A program made the position numbers and the translations under genes. Shown one piece after another: positions 33,722-41,058 of a stretch of 64,000 nt of DNA. The notes below the pieces were generated by a model that searched no databases, was not told the DNA's origin, and saw nothing but the letters and a program-made list of their open reading frames with translations. Position 1 is the stretch's first letter, and each line of letters opens with the position of its first letter. This DNA is from Halorarum salinum (GTDB lineage: Archaea; Halobacteriota; Halobacteria; Halobacteriales; Haloferacaceae): positions 1,302,001-1,366,000 of the forward strand of contig NZ_CP058579.1 in NCBI RefSeq assembly GCF_013402875.1. The letters run 5' to 3'.

Positions 33722-35542
33722 ATGGGTGGTGGTAGCGTATCTCGCTCCATGGCAGACGCCTTCCACGAAGCGGTCCCGCTGGCGAAACTGGAGGAGGAGG
33801 GTCGAGCGCTGATGCAGGCCGACGGCACGCCCATCGCGCTGTTCCACCACGAGGGCGAGGTCCGCGCGGTGAACAACCGGTGTCCCCACATGGGCTTCCC
33901 GCTCACCGAGGGGAGCGTCGACGAGGGGGTGCTGACGTGCCACTGGCACCACGCGCGCTTCGAACTCTCCTGCGGGGACACGTTCGACCCGTGGGCCGAC
34001 GACGTGGACACGTACACGACCGAGATCCGGGACGGCGTGGTGTACGTCGATCCGCAGCCGAAGCGGTCGGAGCCGCCGGGGGTCCACTGGCGCGGCCGCC
34101 TGGAGGACGGACTGGAGCAGAACCTGAGCCTCGTGCTCGCGAAGTCGGCCGTCGCGCTGCAGGACGCCGGCGTCGACGCGGCCGAGACCGTCGAGACGGG
34201 CGTGCTGTTCGGGACGCGCTACCGCGAGGGCGGATGGTCCTCGGGGCTCACCATCCTCGTCGCGCTCGCGAACCGGCTGCCGGACCTCGAGGAGGAGGAC
34301 CGCAAGCGCGCGCTGTTCCAGGGGCTCACGGAGGTGGCGAGCGACTGCGCGGACCAGCCGCCGAAGTTCGACCAGGAGGAGTTCGAGGCGCGCGAGGTCC
34401 CCTTCTCGCGGCTGAAGTCCTGGTTCCGCGAGAACGTCGAGGTGCGGGACGCCGACGGCGCCGAGCGCGTCCTCCGCACGGCGGTCGCGGAGGGGTGTGA
34501 CGAGGCGGAGCTCACCGAACTGCTCGTCTCGGCCGCGACGGACCACCGCTACCTCGACACGGGCCACGCGTTCGACTTCGTGAACAAGGCCACGGAGGCG
34601 CTCGACCTGATCGGCTGGGACCACGAGCACGCCGACGACGTGCTCGCCTCGCTGGTCCGGGGGCTCGCGACCGCCGACCGCGCCGAGGAGCGCTCCTCGT
34701 GGCGACAGCCGGTCGACCTCGCGGCGATGTGCGAGGACTCGTTCGACCGCCTCGACGACCTCGTCGCCGCGGGAGAGGGGGAGACGTGGGAGCGACCCGA
34801 CGACTTCACCGACCGCCTCCACTCGGCGGACCCGGAGGTCGCCTTCGACGCGCTGGAGTCGGCCATCCGGGGGGGCGCCACCGTCGAGGAACTCGCGGCC
34901 GCCGTGACCCACGCCGCGGGCAAGCGCGTCGCGCTGTTCTCGACGGGCAACGAGTTCTCGGACTGGAACACGGTCCACCACACGTTCACCTACGCGAACG
35001 CGGTCCACCGCGCCGCGGAGCGAACCGACGCGACCGAACTGTACCGCGGGGTGTTCGACGCCGCGGTGAACGTCTACCTCGACCGGTTCCTCAACACGCC
35101 GCCCGCGCCGGAGCCGTCGGTCGAGCCCGACGCCGACCCGGCGGAGGCGCTCGAACAGCTCCTCCTCCGCTTCGAGCAGCAGGGCGAGGTGAACGCCGCG
35201 GCCGCCCACGCGGCCCACTTCCTCGACGGCGGCGGCGACCCGGCCGAACTGAAGGCCGAACTCGGCCACGCGCTCCTCCGCGAGGACGCGGGGTTCCACA
35301 CGTTCCAGGCGTACGAGGCGGCGTGCCGGCAGTTCGACCGCCGGTACGACGGGAGCGGGGAGATCCCGCCCGAGGCGCGGGACATGCTCGTCGCCGCGGC
35401 CCGGTACATGGCCGCCCACTTCCCGACGCGGCGCGAGCGCGAGCAGACGTTCAGCATCGCCGCCCGCCTGCTGCGGGGCGAGAAGCTGCACGGCGAGGAG
35501 TCGGAGGCGGACCCGGACGTGGAGGCGACCGCGGACGATTAG
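33722..35542 (+). CDS. Rieske [2Fe-2S] protein with large helical C-terminal region
   Basis: The 606-residue protein has a Rieske domain at about 12-112 with ligands Cys54 and His56 (CPHMG) and Cys73 and His76 (CHWHH). The remaining 490 residues are helical and rich in His, with DDxHRYLDTGHAFDFVNKATEAL and STGNEFSDWNTVHHTFTYANAVHRAAE; no standard oxygenase iron site is obvious. There is no signal peptide, so it is cytoplasmic. TATA-like AAATTACAAAA about 26 bases before 33722 favours that ATG; 33749 is the alternative. It could be a soluble oxidoreductase of unknown substrate. Confidence 0.75.
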   Translation: MGGGSVSRSMADAFHEAVPLAKLEEEGRALMQADGTPIALFHHEGEVRAVNNRCPHMGFPLTEGSVDEGVLTCHWHHARFELSCGDTFDPWADDVDTYTTEIRDGVVYVDPQPKRSEPPGVHWRGRLEDGLEQNLSLVLAKSAVALQDAGVDAAETVETGVLFGTRYREGGWSSGLTILVALANRLPDLEEEDRKRALFQGLTEVASDCADQPPKFDQEEFEAREVPFSRLKSWFRENVEVRDADGAERVLRTAVAEGCDEAELTELLVSAATDHRYLDTGHAFDFVNKATEALDLIGWDHEHADDVLASLVRGLATADRAEERSSWRQPVDLAAMCEDSFDRLDDLVAAGEGETWERPDDFTDRLHSADPEVAFDALESAIRGGATVEELAAAVTHAAGKRVALFSTGNEFSDWNTVHHTFTYANAVHRAAERTDATELYRGVFDAAVNVYLDRFLNTPPAPEPSVEPDADPAEALEQLLLRFEQQGEVNAAAAHAAHFLDGGGDPAELKAELGHALLREDAGFHTFQAYEAACRQFDRRYDGSGEIPPEARDMLVAAARYMAAHFPTRREREQTFSIAARLLRGEKLHGEESEADPDVEATADD

Positions 35543-35689
35543 TGCGGGTACGGCCAGGGAGCTCCGTTGCAGGTTCCGGTTCGGGCTCGCAGCCGGGGAA
35601 CACGACCTCGAACGCCCCGGCAGCGAGTTCACGAACGACCCACGATCGCGGTACACCTTTTTGGCCACCCGCGCCCACCCCCCACGTAG

Positions 35690-36346
35690 ATGCAACTCAC
35701 GCTGAAGTTCTTCGCCACCTTCCGGGAGGCGGTCGGCTCGAAGCTGACCGAGCGGGAGGTGCCCGAGGGGGCCACGGTGGGCGACGTGCTGGCCGACCTG
35801 GAGGCCGAGTACGAGGGGCTCGAGGGCCAGCTCCTCGAGGACGGCGAGCTCCGCCCACAGATCAACGTCCTGCTCGACGGGCGCGAGGTGCTCCACATGG
35901 AGGGGCCGGACACGGAGCTCTCCGAGGGCGACACGCTCGCCGTGTTCCCGCCGGTCGCGGGCGGCGCGGCCGACGCCGCCGGTCCGGGGGACGAGGAGGG
36001 AACCGGAGGGGACGCGGACGCCGCCGACGGGGGGACCGCGACCGGCGAGGGCGTTCCCGCCGGAGGGGAGTCCGGGGACGCGGAATGGGTCGAGGCCTAC
36101 CGGGGCATCTCCCGCCGGCTCGCCGTCCGTTACCTGCGGAACCTCGGCGGCGAGACCGACCGCCCCGACGAGGAGGCGACCGAGGTCGTCGGCGACGGCT
36201 GGCGGGCGACCCTCGAGACGGAGACGGTGAGCCCGGCCGGGAGCATCACGCTCACCGAGGTGACCGTCCGGTTCACGGGCGAGTCCGCGACGCTCGAGGA
36301 ACTGGTCCCCGCCTTCGGCCGGAAGGCGATGCGCGCCGGGGGGTGA
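35690..36346 (+). CDS. MoaD/SAMP-like ubiquitin-fold protein fused to a second domain
   Basis: Residues 1-92 form a beta-grasp MoaD/SAMP1-like domain (MQLTLKFFATFREAVGS...LAVFPPVAGG), ending in the VAGG at which free SAMP1/MoaD stop and are adenylated. Here it continues through an acidic Gly/Ala linker (93-124) into a C-terminal domain (125-218: EAYRGISRRLAVRYLRNLGG...EELVPAFGRKAMRAGG) resembling MoaD-associated C-terminal domains (DUF1952-type, from memory), which itself ends in Gly-Gly. It may carry sulfur for molybdopterin or tag proteins. The downstream gene starts two bases after its stop. Confidence 0.8.
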   Translation: MQLTLKFFATFREAVGSKLTEREVPEGATVGDVLADLEAEYEGLEGQLLEDGELRPQINVLLDGREVLHMEGPDTELSEGDTLAVFPPVAGGAADAAGPGDEEGTGGDADAADGGTATGEGVPAGGESGDAEWVEAYRGISRRLAVRYLRNLGGETDRPDEEATEVVGDGWRATLETETVSPAGSITLTEVTVRFTGESATLEELVPAFGRKAMRAGG

Positions 36347-36347
36347 G

Positions 36348-36809
36348 ATGACCGACCCCGATCCGGACTCGGACGCGGACCCGGATTCGCACGCGGGCGC
36401 CGACTCGGACGCCGGTCCCACGGAGCAGCCGGGCGACCCACGGGAGGCCGACCATCCCATCGACGGCAACGCGCTGCTGCTCGCGACCGCCAAGGCGAGC
36501 GTGGGGCCCGAGCGGCTCCCGGCGCTCCTGGGGACGGCAGCCGCCGAACTCGCGGCGCGACGCGACGACTACGAGCGGCGGTTCGAGGCCGTCCACGAGC
36601 GCGACGGGACGCTGGTGGTGCTCGTCCCCGAGGGCCACTGGGCCGACCTGGGCGGGGACCTCGGGCTGGGCGAGCGGGAGGCCGACGCGCTCAGGCGGGC
36701 CCACGAGGAGCACCTGCGCCGGCTCGGCTCCCAGCTCGACCGGCGCGAGGAGTTCGAGCACGCGCTCGAGCTTCGCGAGGCGGTCGTCGTCGGCCCGTCC
36801 CCGGCGTAG
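36348..36809 (+). CDS. conserved haloarchaeal protein of unknown function
   Basis: The 153-residue protein begins with about 35 acidic residues (DPDPDSDADPDSHAGAD...), then a folded part: DGNALLLATAKASVGPERLPALLGTAAAELAARRDDYERRFEAVHERDGTLVVLVPEGHW, followed by a charged helix (LRRAHEEHLRRLGSQLDRREEFEHALE). It is tightly linked to the MoaD-fusion gene (one base between stop and ATG), so it may be translated with it and act in the same process. Confidence 0.7.
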   Translation: MTDPDPDSDADPDSHAGADSDAGPTEQPGDPREADHPIDGNALLLATAKASVGPERLPALLGTAAAELAARRDDYERRFEAVHERDGTLVVLVPEGHWADLGGDLGLGEREADALRRAHEEHLRRLGSQLDRREEFEHALELREAVVVGPSPA

Positions 36810-36889
36810 CCCGACTCCCCTCACGCCGGACGCCCGGACTCCTCTACCGGAACCGACGGCGGTTTCACCCGCCGGCACCGCCCGCAGGT

Positions 36890-37594
36890 ATGGACACGCG
36901 ACTCGCCGAGCTCCGCGCGGGCGTCCGTGACACCCTCCCGCTGCTGCTCGGCATCGTCCCCTTCGCGCTCGTCGCCGGGGTCGCCGGCGTCGAGGCCGGC
37001 CTCACGCCGCTCCAGACGGTCGGCATGTCGATGGTCGTCTTCGCCGGCGCCTCCCAGCTCGCGGCCATCGACCTGCTCGGCCGGGACGCCGCGCTCGGCG
37101 TGGTGGTGCTCACGGCGGTCGTCATCAACCTCCGGATGATGATGTACTCGGCCTCCATCGCGCCCCACTTCCGCGCGCTCTCGGCACGGGTCCGGGCGGG
37201 CTGTGCGTACCTGCTCACCGACCAGGCGTACGCGCTGGCGGTCGCGCGCTACACCCGGGAGGACGAGGTGACGCGCCCGCCGTACTACTACCTCGGCGTG
37301 GGGGCGACGCTCTGGCTCGTGTGGCAGGCGGGCACCGTCGTCGGCGTCGCCTTCGGCGCCGGCGTCCCCGACGCCTGGCGGCTGGACTTCGCCGTCCCGC
37401 TCGTGTTCCTCGCGCTGCTGGTGCCGGTCCTCTCGGACCGGCCGAGCGTCGCGGCGGGGCTCGTCGCGGCCGCCGTCGCGGTGGTCGCCGTCGGCCTGCC
37501 GTTCAACGCCGGGCTGATCGCGGGCGCGCTGGCGGGCGTCGCGTCGGGCATCGCGGCCGAACGGCTCGGGCTCGCGTCCGGGGGGTCGGCGTGA
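36890..37594 (+). CDS. azlC: AzlC-family branched-chain amino acid exporter subunit
   Basis: The 234-residue membrane protein begins with a short cytoplasmic start and the AzlC signature (DTLPLLLGIVPFALVAGVAGVEAGLTPLQTVGMSMVVFAGASQLAAIDLLG), then VVINLRMMMYSASIAPHF and several transmembrane helices. AzlC with the small partner AzlD exports branched-chain amino acids. The last codon overlaps azlD by four bases. Confidence 0.92.
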   Translation: MDTRLAELRAGVRDTLPLLLGIVPFALVAGVAGVEAGLTPLQTVGMSMVVFAGASQLAAIDLLGRDAALGVVVLTAVVINLRMMMYSASIAPHFRALSARVRAGCAYLLTDQAYALAVARYTREDEVTRPPYYYLGVGATLWLVWQAGTVVGVAFGAGVPDAWRLDFAVPLVFLALLVPVLSDRPSVAAGLVAAAVAVVAVGLPFNAGLIAGALAGVASGIAAERLGLASGGSA

Positions 37595-37926
37595 CGACGA
37601 CCTACGGCCCGGCGGCGATCTGGGGCGCGATCCTCGCCGCTGGGCTGGCGACGTACGCCATCCGGCTCTCCTTCATCCACCTGTTCGGCCGCGTCGAGGG
37701 CGTGCCGCCCGCGCTCGAGCGCCTGCTCGCGTACGTGCCGCCCGCGGTGCTCGCGGCGCTCGTCGCGCCCGACTTCGTGCCCGCGTCGGCGACGGTCGCC
37801 GCGCTCGCGGACCCGACGCTCGTCGGCGGCGCGGCCGCGGTCGCGGCGGCGTGGTACACCGAGGACGTGCTGTGGACGGTCGGCGCGGGGATGGCGGGCC
37901 TGCACCTCGCGCGGTTCCTGCTCTAG
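37591..37926 (+). CDS. azlD: AzlD-family transporter subunit
   Basis: The 111-residue protein starts at a GTG overlapping the azlC stop (GTGA) and shows the AzlD pattern: TYAIRLSFIHLFGRVEGVPPALERLLAYVPPAVLAALVAPDF and three to four membrane helices, ending GMAGLHLARFLL. It forms the exporter with AzlC. Confidence 0.9.
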   Translation: MTTTYGPAAIWGAILAAGLATYAIRLSFIHLFGRVEGVPPALERLLAYVPPAVLAALVAPDFVPASATVAALADPTLVGGAAAVAAAWYTEDVLWTVGAGMAGLHLARFLL

Positions 37927-38261
37927 GCGCCGCCCGGGTCTGGGTCCGGGTCGTCGTCCCCGAACTCGTCCAGGTGTGCGTTCCCCGTCGATCCGGTGCC
38001 GGGGGCCGCGACGCGGTCGTCTCGTTCGGCGGCACGCGCGCGACGCTCCTGCGCGTCGGCGATGCGCTCGTGTGCCAGCACGAACCGGTGGAGGAGGTAC
38101 AGGACGAACGCGGTGACGGCGACGGAGACGAGGGACCACACGCCCGCCAGTAGCCCGCCGAACCCGGTGAGGCCGACCAGGACGACGATCAGTATCAGGA
38201 CCACGAGCGCGACGAGGGCGGAGTTCGTCGTGAGGGCGTCGGGGAGCGGGGAGTCGCTCAT
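37923..38261 (-). CDS. small membrane protein, two transmembrane helices
   Basis: The 112-residue protein has two hydrophobic segments (NSALVALVVLILIVVLVGLTGFGGL and VWSLVSVAVTAFVLYLLHRFVL) followed by a charged cytoplasmic tail ending in DPDPDPGGA. The ATG at 38261 is chosen; the frame upstream is Arg/Pro-rich and unlikely. It overlaps azlD by four bases at its 3' end, converging. Function is unknown. Confidence 0.65.
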   Translation of the reverse strand: MSDSPLPDALTTNSALVALVVLILIVVLVGLTGFGGLLAGVWSLVSVAVTAFVLYLLHRFVLAHERIADAQERRARAAERDDRVAAPGTGSTGNAHLDEFGDDDPDPDPGGA

Positions 38262-38344
38262 GGGACACGCAGCGAAGCGGAGCGTGATAAGGGTGGGTGA
38301 ATCACGTCTCGGTCTCGCGGGCGAGTCCACGACAGGCGAACCAA

Positions 38345-38523
38345 CCGCTAGTCACCAGCAGCAGTACCGCGAGGGAGGGAGGCGGGGCGAAGCCCCGCCG
38401 ACCGAGCGAGCGGCCCTTTTGGCATGAACGGGTTTTGCGGGGGGTCTGGCCGCAGCGCGTCGGCTTCGCCGACGCGCGAGGACAGACCCCCCGCAAAAGA
38501 GGTTCGTGGGAAGAGGTTCGTGC
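38345..38523 (+). repeat. family II structured element, copy B
   Basis: Hairpin 2: GGCGGGGC-GAA-GCCCCGCC (38381-38399), changed from copy A at paired positions so that pairing is kept. Linker 38400-38438, 38/39 identical to copy A. Hairpin 1: outer GGGGGGTCTG/CAGACCCCCC (38439-38448, 38483-38492), inner GCGCGTCGGC-TTC-GCCGACGCGC (38455-38477). It lies directly downstream of the aor stop codon, oriented as copy A is to carA. Confidence 0.85.
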
Positions 38524-40452
38524 TTAGTCGTCCGCGGGGGCGGTGCCGCTCCCGCCCGAACTCACGCCCGTGCCGGGGCCGATGTCGATGCCGAGGTCGT
38601 CCAGCTTCTCGTCGGGGACGACGCCGTCGACCCAGCCGCGGTGGTCGTAGTACTCCCGCTTCATCTCGGGCAGTTCGCAGTACTCGCCCTCGCTTGCGCC
38701 CTGGCCGCGGATGCCGTCCTCGAGGAACCGGTCGGGGAGCGTGTCGTCCGCGCCGTCGAAGCCGGCGAGGTTGTTGTAGTAGCGCTCCAGGTTGTAGATG
38801 CGCTCCCCGGCCTCGAACAGCTCGTCCTCGGTCAGGTCGAGCCCCGTCATGCCGTTGTACTGGAGCACGTACTCCTCGATGCCCTCCGCGAACGCGTTGA
38901 ACTTGCAGATGTCGAAGCTGTCCGACACCGCGTGGAGGTCCTGGAACGTCGCCGTCAGCTCGCCCTTCCCCTCCCACTCGTAGGGGTCGACCTTCTGCGG
39001 GATGCCGAGGATCTCGGCGGCCGGGGTGTACGCCCGCAGGTGGCAGGCGCCCCGGTTGGAGGTGGCGTACGCGATGCCCATTCCCTTCATGCAGCGCGGG
39101 TCGTACGCCGGGATGGACTGGCCCTTCACCGCCAGCGAGTTGTCGGCGGCGCCGAACCCGTCGATGAGGCCGTTGGCGCCCTCTGCGAGCGCGTCCGCGA
39201 GGTCGCCCTCGCGGTTCGCGACGTCCTCGAGGAGGTCGATCATCGTCTCGGAGTCGCCCCACTCGAGCCCGTCGCCGAGGCCGTCGAACTTGCCCTCCTC
39301 GGTCATCTCCATCGCCATCGCCATCATGTTGCCCGCCTCGATGGTGTCGAGGCCCATGTCGTTACAGCGGTCGATCATGACGCCGATCTCGTCGCGGTCC
39401 GTGTGGCCCGAGTTCGGGCCGAGCGCGTAGGCGGACTCGTACTCGTAGGACTCCATCCGGACGTTCATGTCCTCGCCCTTGTGGGTCACGTCCACCTCGA
39501 CCTCCTTCTTGCAGGCGACCGGGCAGGAGTGACAGGTCGGCTCGTCGACGAGGATGTTCTCGCGGACGTTCTCGCCGGAGACCTCCTCGGCGTCGATGGT
39601 CGACCCCTCCGCGTCGTTCATCGACGCGGTCGAGGTGTACTTCCCGTTCTTCGTCGGGAGCCCGTCCATCTCCTCGGTGATGTTCATCAGGACGTTCGTC
39701 CCGTACAGCGAGAGGCCGCCCTCGTTGGGGGCGGTGACGTCGGACTCGCGGATGACCTCCATCGCCTGCTGGTACCCCTCCTGGAACGTCTCGGGGTCCG
39801 CGGGTTTGGGCATCTTCGTGCCCGACTTCACGACGACCGCCTTCAGGTTCTTGTTGCCCATCACGCAGCCGGTGCCGCCCCGGCCCGAGGCGCGGTCGTC
39901 CTCGTTCACGATGCAGGCGTACTTCACCTCGTTCTCCCCGCCGGGCCCGATGGCCATCACGGAGAGGTTCTTGCCGACCGAGCCGTCCACTTCCTCGCCG
40001 AGGGCCTCGATGGCGTCGTGGACGCCCGAGCCCCAGAGGTGGGAGGCGTCACGGAGTTCGAGTTCGCCGTCCTCGACGACGGCGTACACCGGGTCCTCGC
40101 TTTGCCCCTCGAACACGAGGCCGTCGAAGCCCGCCCACTTCAGGCGCGCGCCGGACCAGCCGCCGTGGTGGCTGTCGGTGACGGTGTTCGTGAGCGGGGA
40201 CTTCGTCGTCACCGCGATGCGGCCGCTCATCACGGTCTGGGTGCCCGTGAGCGGCCCGTTCATGAAGCACAGCCGGTTCTCGGGTCCGAGCGGGTCGACG
40301 TCCGGCCCCGCCTCGAACACGTACTTCACCCCGAGGCCGCGCGCGCCGATGTACTTGCGCGCGTCCTCGTCGTCGATGCCACGGTAGGTCACGTCGCCGG
40401 AGGAGAGGTCGACGTGGCCCACGTTGTCCCTGAAGCCGCCGAGGTCGGTCAT
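38524..40452 (-). CDS. aor: aldehyde ferredoxin oxidoreductase (tungsten enzyme)
   Basis: The 642-residue protein oxidises aldehydes to acids with ferredoxin as acceptor, using a tungstopterin and one [4Fe-4S] cluster. The cluster ligands are C307-x2-C310-x3-C314 (CHSCPVAC) and Cys516 (DICKF). The N-terminal domain has GARGLGVKYVFE, SGRIAVTTKSPLT and HHGGWSGARLKWAG for the pterin. The last 20 residues are a flexible acidic end. Length is usual. The upstream region has repeated AACGTAC motifs. Confidence 0.93.
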   Translation of the reverse strand: MTDLGGFRDNVGHVDLSSGDVTYRGIDDEDARKYIGARGLGVKYVFEAGPDVDPLGPENRLCFMNGPLTGTQTVMSGRIAVTTKSPLTNTVTDSHHGGWSGARLKWAGFDGLVFEGQSEDPVYAVVEDGELELRDASHLWGSGVHDAIEALGEEVDGSVGKNLSVMAIGPGGENEVKYACIVNEDDRASGRGGTGCVMGNKNLKAVVVKSGTKMPKPADPETFQEGYQQAMEVIRESDVTAPNEGGLSLYGTNVLMNITEEMDGLPTKNGKYTSTASMNDAEGSTIDAEEVSGENVRENILVDEPTCHSCPVACKKEVEVDVTHKGEDMNVRMESYEYESAYALGPNSGHTDRDEIGVMIDRCNDMGLDTIEAGNMMAMAMEMTEEGKFDGLGDGLEWGDSETMIDLLEDVANREGDLADALAEGANGLIDGFGAADNSLAVKGQSIPAYDPRCMKGMGIAYATSNRGACHLRAYTPAAEILGIPQKVDPYEWEGKGELTATFQDLHAVSDSFDICKFNAFAEGIEEYVLQYNGMTGLDLTEDELFEAGERIYNLERYYNNLAGFDGADDTLPDRFLEDGIRGQGASEGEYCELPEMKREYYDHRGWVDGVVPDEKLDDLGIDIGPGTGVSSGGSGTAPADD

Positions 40453-40453
40453 G

Positions 40454-40529
40454 GTAACGTACAGTGATTATAAGGGGCTCCATCGTGTTAGACGTTGGCA
40501 ACGTACTGTAACTGATATTCGTTACGTAC
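40454..40529. promoter_or_regulatory. repeated AACGTAC motifs upstream of aor
   Basis: GTAACGTAC (40454-40462), CAACGTAC (40499-40506) and the inverted GTTACGTAC (40521-40529) lie in the aor upstream region; GTAAC-N8-GTTAC (40508-40525) is also an inverted repeat. The first copy starts two bases from the aor ATG. These could be sites for a regulator. Confidence 0.35.
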
Positions 40530-40592
40530 CCGGACCGGCAGGAACCGCAAGGGAGCGTCGCCTTTAGGCCCGACGGCGACGGGGATACGGGC

Positions 40593-40979
40593 GTGAACGG
40601 GTCGAACCAGCGGTGGGCAACGTTCGCCGCCGTCGTAACCGGAGTCGCCCTCGCGTCGCTGGTCCCGGTCCCGGGGGACGGCCGGGAACGGCTCCTCGTC
40701 GGGGTCGGCCTCGACAAGTGGGCCCACGCGGTCGGCTACGCCGCCGTCTCGCTGACGTTCGCGCGGGCCCGTGGCGCCGGGGTGGCCCGGCGCGAGGCGG
40801 GAGCGGGGACGGCCGGGCGGATCGTCCTCGCCGCGATCGTCGTCGGGTTCGCCATCGGCGCCGGCGTCGAACTCCTCCAGGCGCCGCTGGCGACGCGGAC
40901 GGCGTCGATCGCGGACGTCGCCGCGAACGCGGTCGGCGCGGCGGCCGGGAGCCTCCTCTGGCGACTGCGGAACCGCTGA
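40593..40979 (+). CDS. VanZ-like membrane protein
   Basis: The 128-residue protein has the VanZ-like layout of about four helices: WATFAAVVTGVALASLVPVPG, the DKWAHAVGYAAVSLTFA motif typical of the family, IVLAAIVVGFAIGAGVELLQ and DVAANAVGAAAGSLLW. The start is a GTG at 40593. Function of these proteins in archaea is unknown. Confidence 0.78.
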   Translation: MNGSNQRWATFAAVVTGVALASLVPVPGDGRERLLVGVGLDKWAHAVGYAAVSLTFARARGAGVARREAGAGTAGRIVLAAIVVGFAIGAGVELLQAPLATRTASIADVAANAVGAAAGSLLWRLRNR

Positions 40980-41058
40980 GACGACTGCACGGAGAAGGAA
41001 CGTCCCCGGCCGGTCGTCGGCCGTCTCCGACGGCCTACTCGGAGCATGCTTCCCGGGC

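Noticed and set aside
32384-36493. Minus-strand open frame of 1369 codons
   Set aside because: It runs antisense to carA, the Rieske protein and the MoaD fusion, is Arg/Val/Leu-rich in the manner of high-GC shadow frames, and contains no domain.
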